A stretch of 64,000 nucleotides of DNA from Endozoicomonas sp965199185 (GCA_965199185.1 CBDAQW010000037.1:1-64000), one strand, 5' to 3'; positions 1-9,927 are shown, numbered from the stretch's first letter. The notes: generated by a model not told the origin, from the letters alone. Translations and numbers: made by a program.

Positions 1-179
1 ATCAATGATGCCGCCAAAGGAGGATATCGCAGTATATAAAAACGGTTTAAAAATATAAGCAAAGTTCTGTAAGAGGTATTGAAATCCAGGTTCTTGTTAA
101 TGAAAAATCCCTTTTATAATGCTTTGACATGAGAGTGTTTGGCCGCAATTTCAAATCTTAAATTCAATTCAAGAGATCA

Positions 180-677
180 ATGATGAGAAATACAGTAAAA
201 GTAAAAAGTGTTTCTTTTGCCGCTATCGTCGCACTAACCTCACAAGTCAGTGCAGATTCATGGCATGAAGTAGATATGTCAGATAAAGGCGAATTCGATA
301 CACAATGTGACTATAGAGTGAATCTGAAAGATTATGGAGAGGAGGGATCCTTTCTAAGGATTAGTGAAGTGAATCCACTATATTTAGTATTCCATTCCTC
401 AAAACCAAAGCATCCTGTTTACATTGCAGCCAAGTATAAATATAAATTCTGTTCTGAGAACCTTATATCAAAACCTATAACTTATAAATCTATTTGCAAC
501 ACTATGAGGCGAAGAGGTATTGATTTTGAATCGGTACTCGGCTTTTTGACCTCTAACTTAGTATCATATTTAGCTTCAAGACCTGAAGGTCTTCCAATAT
601 TATCTCGTTTAAAAAGTTGTGCTTATTTTAATGATCGCGCAGGAGATGCGCTTACAATTGAAGAAAGATGCGACTGA
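180..677 (+). CDS. Small secreted protein, unknown function
   Basis: I do not recognise this 165-residue protein. The first 25 or so residues form a Sec signal peptide: a Lys-rich start, a hydrophobic stretch and a probable cut after VSA. The mature part has five cysteines (in TQCDY, KFCSE, SICNT, KSCAY and ERCD), so a disulphide-bonded periplasmic or exported fold is plausible. The gene is AT-rich compared with trmB next door. Two ATG codons are adjacent (180 and 183); the purine-rich AAGAG upstream is better spaced for the second. It stands alone and converges on trmB. No function is proposed. Confidence 0.6.
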   Translation: MMRNTVKVKSVSFAAIVALTSQVSADSWHEVDMSDKGEFDTQCDYRVNLKDYGEEGSFLRISEVNPLYLVFHSSKPKHPVYIAAKYKYKFCSENLISKPITYKSICNTMRRRGIDFESVLGFLTSNLVSYLASRPEGLPILSRLKSCAYFNDRAGDALTIEERCD

Positions 678-725
678 TTAAAAAACAGTCAGGCTTGGAA
701 TAGTGCTGGATTAATACATCAATTG

Positions 726-759
726 CAGGTCAGACTTTGTGGTATCAAACTCCGACCTG
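726..759. terminator. Hairpin between convergent genes
   Basis: An inverted repeat pairs CAGGTCAGACTTTG with CAAACTCCGACCTG (12 of 14 positions) around a 6-base loop. It lies between the small secreted gene and the end of trmB. No clear T-run follows on either strand, so its role as a terminator is inferred from position and structure only. Confidence 0.4.
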
Positions 760-772
760 TAAAAAATTTCCG

Positions 773-1525
773 TCAGGCAATACGCTCAAACAGTAAATCC
801 CAAACACCGTGTCCAAGGCGCTGACCTCGTTTTTCAAATTTGGTCAGTGGTCGGTAATCAGGGCGAGGTGCGTACCTGTTGTCTTCAGCCTGATTGCTGA
901 AACCTTCTGCAGCGGTCATGACTTCCAGCATCTGTTCAGCGTAGTTTTCCCAGTCTGTTGCCATATGGATAACACCACCCATAGCCAGTTTAGAGCGAAT
1001 GGCTTCAATAAATGCTGGTTGCACCAGACGACGTTTATGATGACGCTTTTTGTGCCAAGGGTCGGGAAAATAAATTTGCACTCGTGACAAACTGCCATCA
1101 GGAATACACTGTTTGAGAACTTCTACTGCATCGTCACAGTATGAACGCAGGTTGGTGATTCCAGCGATTCGAGCTTCATTCAGCAAGCTGCCAACACCAG
1201 GTCGATGCACTTCAATGCCAATAAAATCCTTGTCGGGTTCTGCTCCAGCCATAGTAACCAGTGAATGCCCCATGCCGTAGCCGATTTCCAATATCATAGG
1301 TGCTTCACGACCAAAGGTTTTTTCCTGGTCTAAAGTACTCTGATCAATGGTCAACCCCCATTTTTCCCAGCACTCATCCCAGCCACGCTGCTGACCAGTG
1401 GTCATGCGTCCGGCACGGAGTACAAAGCTTTTGATTTCACGTCGTGCGGTTGTTTCTTCACGAACGCTGTCCGGGGTTTCCTGTGATTCCTGAATGTCGA
1501 CTGAGTCACTCATTGGTGTTTGCAT
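773..1525 (-). CDS. trmB: tRNA (guanine-N7-)-methyltransferase
   Basis: TrmB methylates N7 of guanosine 46 in the variable loop of tRNA using S-adenosylmethionine. The SAM-binding motif EIGYGMG is at residues 80-86, the next strand has IEVHRPGVG (104-112), and the family hallmark FPDPWHKKRHHKRR is at 153-166. The first 30 residues are a variable polar extension. At 250 residues it is the usual length. An in-frame ATG four codons downstream is an alternative start; neither has a strong ribosome binding site. It is a single gene on the minus strand. Confidence 0.95.
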   Translation of the reverse strand: MQTPMSDSVDIQESQETPDSVREETTARREIKSFVLRAGRMTTGQQRGWDECWEKWGLTIDQSTLDQEKTFGREAPMILEIGYGMGHSLVTMAGAEPDKDFIGIEVHRPGVGSLLNEARIAGITNLRSYCDDAVEVLKQCIPDGSLSRVQIYFPDPWHKKRHHKRRLVQPAFIEAIRSKLAMGGVIHMATDWENYAEQMLEVMTAAEGFSNQAEDNRYAPRPDYRPLTKFEKRGQRLGHGVWDLLFERIA

Positions 1526-1613
1526 CGCTAATAAAATAATCGGCGTAAGATACCGTTCAATGGCTAAATTGCAAACTCAATAGAGACAAAAAGGGTATCT
1601 TGTCGGATATGAG

Positions 1614-1976
1614 TTATTTCTCTCTGGCATAAATTGCCAATAACAGCCAGCCTGCTATAAAACTGACTCCACCGAGGGGCGTGATAGCACCCAGCCATTT
1701 GATGCCTGTAAAACTCAGGAGATACAGGCTGCCTGAGAAAAGTACTGTACCCACGAGAAAGCAATGGCCACTCCAGACCAATGTTGCTGAAAGTTTTTGG
1801 CGATGCAGCATGGCAACCAGTATGAGGGCGACACCGTGATAGAGCTGGTAATCAGCAGCGGTTTGAAAGATTTCAAGGGAATAGGCTGAAAGAGAATTCT
1901 TCAGCATATGGGCACCAAAAGCATTGAGGGCTATGGCGAGCAAACAGCTAAGAGCACCAGTAAACAAAAAATTCAT
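1614..1976 (-). CDS. DUF423 family inner-membrane protein
   Basis: A 120-residue, very hydrophobic protein with four predicted membrane segments. The start with LNAFGAHMLKN and the middle with YQLYHGVALILVA match the DUF423 (YgdD-like) family, in which AFGAH and the Y-H-x-x-A pattern are conserved. The family has no established biochemical role. It lies between hemY and trmB on the same strand, with gaps of about 66 and 90 bases, so it may be transcribed separately. Confidence 0.85.
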   Translation of the reverse strand: MNFLFTGALSCLLAIALNAFGAHMLKNSLSAYSLEIFQTAADYQLYHGVALILVAMLHRQKLSATLVWSGHCFLVGTVLFSGSLYLLSFTGIKWLGAITPLGGVSFIAGWLLLAIYAREK

Positions 1977-2042
1977 AACAGACTTATTGTTGGAATAATG
2001 GTGAAGTCGGTGGTCGGTATTGAAACCGACCTGAGATCAGTA

Positions 2043-3293
2043 TTAGTAACGAACCAGCTGTTTACCCGGATGTGGCAAGCCTTTCACATTGTCCGCCGCA
2101 AGCAATAGCCCTTCCTGAAAATAGCGAGTGCTGGTTTCAAAGTCATCCAGACTGGCGAGCAGTTGCCCAAGTTCATTGTAAGTATCGACACTTTTGCGCA
2201 GGTTAAGGCTGGCTTCGAGATATTCTCTGGCTTTACCCCAAAGCTCATTACGCAATGCCAGGCGACCAAGACAGAGCAATAATTCCGGATCATTGGTGCG
2301 TGAATTCAGCTGTTTCTCGGCAAAGAGTAGTTGTTTCTGGGTATCCTTGCCTTCCAGCTTGCCGTACAGACGAATCAGTTCTTCGTTGTAACTGGTGGTC
2401 AGATTCTGCCGTAAAACATGTTCAGCTTTTGACTCAGCTCCCAGAGAAGCCAGTGTGCTGGCGTAGCGGTAAAGGGTCATTGGGTCGCGCTTTTGAGTAT
2501 GATTTAATTGACTCCAGATCTTATTGACCGGTTTCACTTTTTCCTCTTTGGAAAATTGCGCTGCTCCACGCTGATACGCCTGATCAAACAGGGCTGTGAA
2601 TGCCTGTTGTTCCAGATCGTGGCACTGCTCCTCTGACACTACCTTGAACTTTCGTAGTTTTGGCAACAGTAGCGACAGCTCCTGCCATTCACCCAAACGA
2701 ACATAGGCTTCCCTGAGCATCTTAAGAATATAAACATGTTTCGGGTATTTTTTATGCAAGCTGGTCAGCGTTGCCAGTGCCTGTTCCAGATGGTTGCCCG
2801 CTAACTGCAATTGTGCCTGAGTGATACCAATGGCCAGTTCCGCACCGGGTGTTTTTCTGTCAGCCTGGCGAAGGTATCCGGCACAGGCATCATAATGTCC
2901 GGCTTCATGAGCGGAACGAGCGGCGGCCAGATAACTGATTAACGATGTCTCTCCGGCATTCACAGCCTGAGACAAAAAACGCTCTGCCTTCTTCCAGTGA
3001 CCTTTGGTAAATTCTGCCAGCCCTCGTTCAAAGAGTTTTCTGGCACGACGTTGTTTGGCTGTGGCTGAGACCGGAATCACAAAACCGAGTGTCGCCAGCA
3101 CTATTTTAACCAAGCCGGCTCCCAGCCAGATTGCTACCAGTGTCAGAGCAATCAGCAGTAGCATTCCCCAGAGGCTGCTTTCAAAGGTCATATTCTTGAA
3201 AGCCACCAGAACATAACCATGATCACTGATCATGATATTCGCTAGCAGAAAACAGCTGGCAACAAGCATCAGGAAAAGAGCAAATCCTTTCAT
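2043..3293 (-). CDS. hemY: HemY, haem-biosynthesis-associated TPR membrane protein
   Basis: Last gene of the hemCDXY operon. Two N-terminal membrane helices (about residues 3-25 and 40-62) are followed by a cytoplasmic region of tetratricopeptide repeats, with recognisable TPR pairs near the end (residues 330-400). This is the proteobacterial HemY of the hem operon, not the Bacillus protoporphyrinogen oxidase of the same name. It is thought to assist late haem synthesis, but its exact role is not settled. Its ATG overlaps the hemX stop (ATGA), showing translational coupling. Length 416 is typical. Confidence 0.9.
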   Translation of the reverse strand: MKGFALFLMLVASCFLLANIMISDHGYVLVAFKNMTFESSLWGMLLLIALTLVAIWLGAGLVKIVLATLGFVIPVSATAKQRRARKLFERGLAEFTKGHWKKAERFLSQAVNAGETSLISYLAAARSAHEAGHYDACAGYLRQADRKTPGAELAIGITQAQLQLAGNHLEQALATLTSLHKKYPKHVYILKMLREAYVRLGEWQELSLLLPKLRKFKVVSEEQCHDLEQQAFTALFDQAYQRGAAQFSKEEKVKPVNKIWSQLNHTQKRDPMTLYRYASTLASLGAESKAEHVLRQNLTTSYNEELIRLYGKLEGKDTQKQLLFAEKQLNSRTNDPELLLCLGRLALRNELWGKAREYLEASLNLRKSVDTYNELGQLLASLDDFETSTRYFQEGLLLAADNVKGLPHPGKQLVRY

Positions 3294-4534
3294 AGCTCAG
3301 TACCCTCTTCAGTTGCAAGCGCTTCATTTTCTGCTTGTTCTGTAATTTGCTCAGGTTTGGAATCTGGCTTCTGTTCGAGAAGTGCTTGTTGACCTTCACT
3401 GTCTTTAGCCGGGGTTTCCAGCTTGAATTGGTACGCTTTTAAGGCTTCTAGTGAGCGGTTGATGTTAGGCATCTCGTTTTCAACCTTACCCGTTAGCAAA
3501 TCATCCAGCTCTTTGATCATTGAAGCCCGGACATCTCCGCCCAATGCAAAATAGTCGTTAATCCATGCTCTTGCCTGTTCAATACTGCTGCGATAAATCG
3601 CCGGTTCACGAGTCATCACCGCTAGCTTTGCCTGCTCTAGCATCAGGTTCAGATTTTGACGAATGATGATCTCTTGCTCAACACTGAGCAGTGTTTCTAC
3701 CGGTTTATCTCGCTGAGTATTGATGCGGAACAGATTGGTAAACTGGCTCCAGGTGTCTTTTAGTACAACGATCACTTTATCCTGCCAGTGCGATGGCTCA
3801 GGAGTGAAACCGGATGTTTCAGTACTATCAGGCGCCATCTCCAAATGCTGGCGATCCAGTATTTTTAGTTTTGGAATCAGCGATACCAGGCCCTGAAGAC
3901 GCAAATAGGCGGTTTCCTGATCAAACTCAGACGCGGTTCTGACCATGGCGATATCTTCTGCCAGGGCTTCGCGGATAGGGAACAGGCTGTAATCATCCAG
4001 TTCGCTGAGAATAGTATCTGCACTGGTCAGCAAATTACGGGCAGAAGAAACTTCGGTGCCCATCAATAATCGCTGATTAGCAAGACGCATCAAGTACTCT
4101 ACCTCGGCTAATCGCCACTGGTCTCTTGAGCTGCCTTCCAAATCCTTCAGGCGGCGAATGGTTGAATCCATCCGATCAACCAGACGTTCTTCCCGCTGAT
4201 GCAAGTGGTCAACCTGTTCATGCAAAGGTTGAACGGCGTCGTGTAAATAAGCCTGTTGTTGGGCGATGCGGGCTTGCAGTTGTTCAACACCGGCTTTAAA
4301 AGCAGACTGGGTCTCATGAGCAACCATCAGTTGCCGCTTCATGGTCTTTGTCTGCAAACCAAGATAACCACTGAGACTAAGGGAGCCAGCTGCAATAATG
4401 ATGGCCAGAATAGTAAGACTCTGACCAGGTTTTTTGCTTTTGTTGCTCGCATGCCGGATTTGGTCTGAAGGCTTCTCAGACTTTTTGGGCTGCTCGGGTT
4501 GCGCTTCAATAACCTTCTGTTCTGTTTCGCTCAC
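3290..4534 (-). CDS. hemX: HemX, uroporphyrinogen-III methyltransferase-like membrane protein
   Basis: HemX is the third gene of the proteobacterial hem operon. Residues 1-35 are charged and rich in Lys, Glu and Pro. One membrane helix lies at about 40-62, then a coiled-coil region (about 65-130) and a long helical domain. The family was named for a supposed methyltransferase activity, but no SAM-binding motif is visible and a structural role is more likely. The C-terminal tail is acidic and Gln-rich. Translation appears to start at a GTG that overlaps the hemD TAG stop by one base. Confidence 0.88.
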   Translation of the reverse strand: MSETEQKVIEAQPEQPKKSEKPSDQIRHASNKSKKPGQSLTILAIIIAAGSLSLSGYLGLQTKTMKRQLMVAHETQSAFKAGVEQLQARIAQQQAYLHDAVQPLHEQVDHLHQREERLVDRMDSTIRRLKDLEGSSRDQWRLAEVEYLMRLANQRLLMGTEVSSARNLLTSADTILSELDDYSLFPIREALAEDIAMVRTASEFDQETAYLRLQGLVSLIPKLKILDRQHLEMAPDSTETSGFTPEPSHWQDKVIVVLKDTWSQFTNLFRINTQRDKPVETLLSVEQEIIIRQNLNLMLEQAKLAVMTREPAIYRSSIEQARAWINDYFALGGDVRASMIKELDDLLTGKVENEMPNINRSLEALKAYQFKLETPAKDSEGQQALLEQKPDSKPEQITEQAENEALATEEGTEL

Positions 4535-5319
4535 TATGGGCCTTCCGGGCTTATCTGGATGCAGTCTGACAGAGCAGACAACATAGCTTGATGACTGGCG
4601 CCGTTGGCATTGTGTACCTGTTGGAATCCCAACGCCAGCGCATGCCGGGCAACTCGTTCGCTGGGAACGATGACTAAATAATCAGGTCGGTTCAGTTCGG
4701 GCAGATAATGCCCAAGATGGGTAACCGTTTCACCACTACCACAGAGGATGACATTGATATCATGGCTTTCCAACTGTTTTACCAGTTCATGGTGAGAATA
4801 CTCGCAACGCTGGCGCTGATAAACCTCAAGCGTTGTAATGCTGGCTCCACGACGTTCCAGTTCCTGCGGTAATAATGTTCTGCCACCTTTACCTTTTATA
4901 ATCAATATTCTGCTGTCATTGATGTTCTGAAGTTCAGGCATGCTGAGCAATGCTTCGCTATCAACGCCAGTATCAGAATGACAGGGTTTGATCATACATG
5001 CCGCCAAGGTACTCGCAGTGCCTTTACCAATAGCAAACCATTGTAGATGTATTGGGAGTTGAGGCCAGTATTGTTCGATCAGTTCTAACCCAAATTGTGC
5101 TGCTGGACGGCTGGTGACGATAATCTGGTCGTACAGGTCAAGCCCAAGGACGATGTCACGAATGCGATGATCTTCTGATAAGGGCTGAATATTGATCATA
5201 GGCATCACCACCGCTTGCCCATGCTGCGCTATAATTGCCTGAGCCAGTTCTCCTGCCTGAGGTTCAGGTCGGGTTACCAGTGCCCGGACAGCATTAAGAG
5301 AAGTGATACCTTTGTTCAT
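4534..5319 (-). CDS. hemD: Uroporphyrinogen-III synthase
   Basis: HemD closes the linear tetrapyrrole hydroxymethylbilane, flipping ring D, to give uroporphyrinogen III. The family is poorly conserved, but the pattern is clear: ALVTRPEPQAGELA near the N-terminus, the TSRPAAQFGLEL block (about 89-100), LIIKGKGGRTLLPQEL (about 138-153), and CGSGETVTHLG in the C-terminal half. Length 261 is usual. It sits 12 bases downstream of hemC and overlaps hemX, so it is part of the hemCDXY operon. Confidence 0.92.
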   Translation of the reverse strand: MNKGITSLNAVRALVTRPEPQAGELAQAIIAQHGQAVVMPMINIQPLSEDHRIRDIVLGLDLYDQIIVTSRPAAQFGLELIEQYWPQLPIHLQWFAIGKGTASTLAACMIKPCHSDTGVDSEALLSMPELQNINDSRILIIKGKGGRTLLPQELERRGASITTLEVYQRQRCEYSHHELVKQLESHDINVILCGSGETVTHLGHYLPELNRPDYLVIVPSERVARHALALGFQQVHNANGASHQAMLSALSDCIQISPEGP

Positions 5320-5331
5320 GGAAGTCAGTAC

Positions 5332-6252
5332 TTAATGGGCTAGTTCAGCAAGAATCTTATCAGCACCCTGAGCCAGAAGCTCTTCGGCTACCTGAATGCC
5401 CGCCTGTTCGTAATGTCTTGAGCTGGTCGTTATTTCGCTGCGAATCATGGTCTTGCCATCGGGGCGACCAACCAGCCCACGCAGATGCAAAGTATCGCCA
5501 TTCAATTCAGCAAAACCACCAATAGGCACCTGACAGCCGCCATTCAGGCGTTTGTTCATAGCTCGTTCAGCCCCAACAACGACTGCGGTGGTTTCGTGGT
5601 GCAAAGGCGCAATTAATTGGGTGATACGTTCGTCATTGCTGCGAAGCTCAATGCCTACAGCACCTTGACCTGCCGCAGGCAAGCTAAAGTCGGAATTCAG
5701 GGTTGTGCGAATGCGATCTTCCATGCCCAGACGAATCAACCCTGCCGCTGCAAGAATAATAGCGTCATACTGATCTTCATCCAGCTTGGCCAATCGGGTA
5801 TTCACATTGCCTCGCAAGAAATTGATTTGCAGATCAGGGCGTTTTTCTAAAATTTGACACTGCCTTCTCATACTCGAAGTACCAACAATGGCGCCCTGAG
5901 GTAACTCATCAATAGAATCGTAAGTATTGGAAACAAAGGCATCCAGAGGATTTTCACGAGGGCAGATGACTCCCAGCTCCAGTCCGTCAGGAAAGTGCAT
6001 GGGGACATCTTTCATAGAATGTACGGCGATATCAGCACGATCTTCCAGCAGAGCATTTTCCAGCTCTTTGACAAACAGCCCTTTGCCGCCAATTTTGGCC
6101 AGCGGCGCATCAAGTATCCGGTCACCTTTACTGGTCATCTTGACCAGTTCCACCTGTAGATCAGGATGGTGACGTTCCAGTTCCTTTTTTACGTACTCAG
6201 CCTGCCACAGGGCCAAAGCACTTTTACGGGTAGCGATGCGTAGAGTATTCAC
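5332..6252 (-). CDS. hemC: Hydroxymethylbilane synthase (porphobilinogen deaminase)
   Basis: HemC joins four porphobilinogen molecules into hydroxymethylbilane on its dipyrromethane cofactor. Counting from a GTG start at 6252 the protein is 306 residues. TLRIATRKSALALWQ begins at residue 3, the catalytic Asp is in SMKDVPM (D82), and the cofactor-binding Cys is in NGGCQVPIGG (C240), close to E. coli numbering (C242). The reading frame continues upstream to an ATG at 6327, but that extension (Cys-rich, MNCAFCLCC) has no counterpart in the family. I therefore prefer the GTG start, although its ribosome binding site is weak. First gene of hemCDXY. Confidence 0.95.
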   Translation of the reverse strand: MNTLRIATRKSALALWQAEYVKKELERHHPDLQVELVKMTSKGDRILDAPLAKIGGKGLFVKELENALLEDRADIAVHSMKDVPMHFPDGLELGVICPRENPLDAFVSNTYDSIDELPQGAIVGTSSMRRQCQILEKRPDLQINFLRGNVNTRLAKLDEDQYDAIILAAAGLIRLGMEDRIRTTLNSDFSLPAAGQGAVGIELRSNDERITQLIAPLHHETTAVVVGAERAMNKRLNGGCQVPIGGFAELNGDTLHLRGLVGRPDGKTMIRSEITTSSRHYEQAGIQVAEELLAQGADKILAELAH

Positions 6253-6363
6253 TGATGTAGACGACTTCTGATTCTGATAATCCGGGACAGTGATAATACT
6301 GCAGCATAGACAAAATGCACAGTTCAAGGTCGTGTGACAGACTGGAACACTTATAGCAAAACA

Positions 6364-9300
6364 TCAGTCATAAACATCGGATGAATCTGAACATGATTCT
6401 GAATCTGAATCTGAGCTTAAACCTAAAATTTCCCTAACACCCTGTACCGTATTATGGACATCTTGCCTCCAACTTCTGTTTATTTTGATCAGCTCATCGT
6501 TTTTCAGCAAGGGAAGCACCATTTCCAACAAGTGTATATTTTTAGTGGCAATGGCATTGTTAATTTTGATCAATACGGCATGATTAATGTCTTCATACTC
6601 CTCATCCTCACTCTCATCTTCATCCTCCAGGAAAAAACTGTTATTAGGATAAGCATTGTTACATGCCCACATTTCATGGCTGATAAAATCTACCTCAGTA
6701 ACCATTTTTAAAAATAATCTATAGAGGGGAGTTGTCAGATCCCATCCTCCTATTCTGCTTGTAAACACAGTACTTATTCTCTGAAAAATACTATCGAAAT
6801 GTGAATTGTTTTCCTTAAATGATGAGAAGTCATAGTTTGTTATGTAGTGTTGAATGGCTTCTAAAAGTAAATTTTTGGCAGTATTGTTTGAACCAAAGAT
6901 ATCTTCTTCAGAAGAAGAAAAAATAAGGTCTATCAGTAAAGAGTGCTCAGATAAAAACGTAAAAAGGCTCTTGAGTGACTCCAGACTTAAGTTCTCACTA
7001 TGCTGATTTTGAAAGCTTGACTCAATGAAAGGTGTCTTCAATATGTCGTTTATTCTACGAATTAATTGGCTGTTCTCAGGTATGGATTTAATGATATACA
7101 ACAAACTCTCAGCGAATGAGTGATTTGTATAGGTTTCTGTAATGGAAAAATCCTGCCGTTCGAGTAAAAGTATATTGATAAGGAAGCTGACTTTATCAAG
7201 ATTATTGTCAAGACTTTTAAGTTGCGATGCTTCAAAGACAATATCTGACTCTTTATTAAATTTTTTATAACTATACGGTTTAATACTTTCAATGTTAGCG
7301 AGTAATACCAGCTCTAATAGTTTTACGTCACGAGTCCTATAAAAATCCAACTTGAGTTGTGCTGCCTCTTCCCTAGTGTCAGTTTTTAGCTGTAAACACT
7401 TGTCGAGATATTTACACAGTAATTTGTAGTGTTGATCACTGTTTGTAAAACGGTAATTTTTGTCATACCATGACTCAAAGTAAGCGAAAATAGCTTCAAC
7501 TGAGAGTAAGTTCTTATTAGTGGTGAGGATATTCTCCACCCCTTCTGATGGCCATCGTCCACTTTCTAATGTGTGTTTTACAAAGTCATCCAGTGACGCA
7601 TCAAGCTTGATTGCCAGATCACAATAAAGAGAGGTTATTTTTTCTGGAACGTGAATGGGAAACCAATTGAGTGTACTATTACTTCTTGGTTTTTTCAGTA
7701 TGTGTTTAAAGAATTCTAGCGCTGATTCTTTTTGATCTTCTCGCCATTGAACGATAACTCCCTTGAAGTTTTCCATATCGCTTCTTGTGGGGTTGCATAG
7801 TATATGGTGATCGGGATTTCTAAAGTATATTGTGATGTAACTTTTGTCCGATTGAGCTCGATTAAAAGCAATTATATTATCAAAATGGAAAGCATTGCAT
7901 GTTGAATCTGGTGAAACACCTTGAATAGGCAGGCAACTACGTTGTAAACCATCTGAATGAAATCTGAAACCATTTTCTAAGGCTAGTGCATTGGTCTGCT
8001 CTTTACTCCTGAAATTATATATAACAACCAGTGTTTCAAAAAACTCAATATTGTTTAAAATGCTTTCTAATTCCTGGATGCCTTCATTCAAAGAAAAATT
8101 AAAGATCACTGTTTTCTCTAACTCTTTGTTGTCTTTTGAGAAGAAAAATAATTGCCTGAGAAAGTGAGAAAATCTCATGCCGCTCAAATTACACCCAAAG
8201 AAAAGAGGCGATAAGGGTATGATTGAGTAATCAAGAAAAGCCTGACAAATAGTTTTATCTCTATCTTTATTAAGTATACGGGCACTTTCAAGCCAGGGAA
8301 CCACACTTTGGAATAGCTCGGTGATATTGCTGAAATCTTCCTGGTTATTTGTTTCACGAAGTCTCGGATCAACTTCAACTAATTTTGCAAACCTGATCAT
8401 ATCAGTGAAAGAACCATCTATATTATCGCCTAAATTATTGAAATACCCCTTTACTACTGACTGATGTGTAGCAAGCCAGCTATAAATAGTTGGAGACCTT
8501 AAATAGCTCATCAAAGCTCCTGTATAGATGGGGGCTCCTTTGAGTCCTTGGTTTTCTGGATATATTTTTCCTAATGCCTTGAGAATCATTTCTTCCAGTT
8601 GAAACTTGTAGTCTTTGATGGAAGCGAGAAGCTGATCATTTGGTAATGAGTAATTATACTTGAACGATTTTGATATCTGTTCTGTTGGGTCGAGGACTGG
8701 TTTTTCATCATTAATATCATCGAATTGGTAATAATGCACAAAGTTTGAGAGATGACCATTAGCCTGAGCACCCTGTATTATATTTTTATATGATTCTGGT
8801 ACTTGATCTCTTAAATGTTTGCCGATTTCAGCCAGGAAAGTGATCCAGGGGTAGAGCTGAAAAAGTGCTTCTATAGTTTTTTTATAGTTCTCATGTTTTC
8901 CGATCAGTGAATTTTTTTTACCCTGATACAATGCTGCCATTTTTTCTTCGAAATAAGGCAGTACTTCAGGGGTGAGAAATAATTCAGGATATAGAATATG
9001 TATCAAATCAAGATTGTTAAAATTGATATAAATGCATTCTTTATCACTATTCCAAAATAGAAAAGGCTTAATATATTTACTTTCTAACTTTCCATCAACA
9101 GCCAGGAGACTAACGTCTTTCTTATATATTTCATGATTGGTGCCTGGAAATACGGTTAATATGGGTAATTTTTGCTCATGTGCGATAAGCTTGTTTACTT
9201 TATCCCTCAACAATATCGGGCCATCACTTTCAAAAGCTTCATATTGAGCTTGATGGTTAAGATGGCGGTAATCAAGGGATTTGAGTCTGCATGGCTTATT

Positions 9301-9927
9301 ATTACAAGCAAGGCATAGATTTTTTTCGGGCGTATGATCTAGGTGGGGAGGATTCCCAGATGGGTCATCTTCTGTTTGATTGAACCAAAAGAAAAGTTGC
9401 CTGACCCAATCACTTATATTTAGTGTTGATGGAGAGTGCGACTCTGTGCTGCCAGCAGCACTTTCTTGAGAAGAAGGGGCGGTTGTTTCTTTACTTGTAC
9501 TGCCACCATGGACAATACTTGCTGCGAGTGCATCAATAGAGTTATTCGAAACCGTTGTGTCGTTTAATTGTAGTTGAGCAGGATTTCTTAGTGCATCTGA
9601 TTTTGGTTTTAAGGTGTGAGTTTGATCTATAACTGATTCGACCCAGAGCCTTTGTAGAGCATATTGTATAGTGACTGTACCTGAAGAAATTATACTGAGG
9701 AGTGGTGAGTATTGATAAAAATGTGTCGTATGTGAAGCTGATAAAACATTAAGGCTTAGAAAGGCTATGAAAAATAAAATGAACCTACGCTGTTTTCGTA
9801 AGTGCAATAACATCACAAGATTGCATATGAACGTCATAATGCCGATTTTTTCCATCTTTAGAAAATGATTATCCCTGTATTTTTTCTGGTAATAGCAGAG
9901 ATAAAATATCCTACTTGCATATAGCAA
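6364..9927 (-). CDS. Very large secreted protein of unknown function (1187 residues)
   Basis: Unrecognised. The likely true start is one of the internal ATGs at 9855, 9837 or 9813. From 9813 the protein opens with a Lys/Arg-rich stretch, the hydrophobic core FILFFIAFLSL and a probable cut after VLSA, a good Sec signal. A Ser/Thr-rich linker follows, then a small Cys group (CLACNNKPC, about residue 205), then roughly 900 residues of mostly helical sequence without obvious repeats. The C-terminal part has acidic runs (EDEDESEDEEYED and a final Asp/Ser-rich tail). It is AT-rich and stands alone between algR and hemC, which are neighbours in Pseudomonas. It may be an exported effector or surface protein, but no domain supports a specific role. 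Confidence 0.7.
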   Translation of the reverse strand: MLYASRIFYLCYYQKKYRDNHFLKMEKIGIMTFICNLVMLLHLRKQRRFILFFIAFLSLNVLSASHTTHFYQYSPLLSIISSGTVTIQYALQRLWVESVIDQTHTLKPKSDALRNPAQLQLNDTTVSNNSIDALAASIVHGGSTSKETTAPSSQESAAGSTESHSPSTLNISDWVRQLFFWFNQTEDDPSGNPPHLDHTPEKNLCLACNNKPCRLKSLDYRHLNHQAQYEAFESDGPILLRDKVNKLIAHEQKLPILTVFPGTNHEIYKKDVSLLAVDGKLESKYIKPFLFWNSDKECIYINFNNLDLIHILYPELFLTPEVLPYFEEKMAALYQGKKNSLIGKHENYKKTIEALFQLYPWITFLAEIGKHLRDQVPESYKNIIQGAQANGHLSNFVHYYQFDDINDEKPVLDPTEQISKSFKYNYSLPNDQLLASIKDYKFQLEEMILKALGKIYPENQGLKGAPIYTGALMSYLRSPTIYSWLATHQSVVKGYFNNLGDNIDGSFTDMIRFAKLVEVDPRLRETNNQEDFSNITELFQSVVPWLESARILNKDRDKTICQAFLDYSIIPLSPLFFGCNLSGMRFSHFLRQLFFFSKDNKELEKTVIFNFSLNEGIQELESILNNIEFFETLVVIYNFRSKEQTNALALENGFRFHSDGLQRSCLPIQGVSPDSTCNAFHFDNIIAFNRAQSDKSYITIYFRNPDHHILCNPTRSDMENFKGVIVQWREDQKESALEFFKHILKKPRSNSTLNWFPIHVPEKITSLYCDLAIKLDASLDDFVKHTLESGRWPSEGVENILTTNKNLLSVEAIFAYFESWYDKNYRFTNSDQHYKLLCKYLDKCLQLKTDTREEAAQLKLDFYRTRDVKLLELVLLANIESIKPYSYKKFNKESDIVFEASQLKSLDNNLDKVSFLINILLLERQDFSITETYTNHSFAESLLYIIKSIPENSQLIRRINDILKTPFIESSFQNQHSENLSLESLKSLFTFLSEHSLLIDLIFSSSEEDIFGSNNTAKNLLLEAIQHYITNYDFSSFKENNSHFDSIFQRISTVFTSRIGGWDLTTPLYRLFLKMVTEVDFISHEMWACNNAYPNNSFFLEDEDESEDEEYEDINHAVLIKINNAIATKNIHLLEMVLPLLKNDELIKINRSWRQDVHNTVQGVREILGLSSDSDSESCSDSSDVYD

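Noticed and set aside
2043..3293. Protoporphyrinogen oxidase (Bacillus HemY)
   Set aside because: No FAD-binding motif. The protein has two membrane helices and TPRs, which is the unrelated proteobacterial HemY.
5617..6172. Open frames on the plus strand across hemC
   Set aside because: Antisense to a clear hemC gene with all catalytic residues; shadow frames.
6252..6327. Upstream ATG start for hemC with a Cys-rich extension
   Set aside because: The 25 added residues have no counterpart in HemC proteins; the GTG at 6252 places the motifs at family positions.
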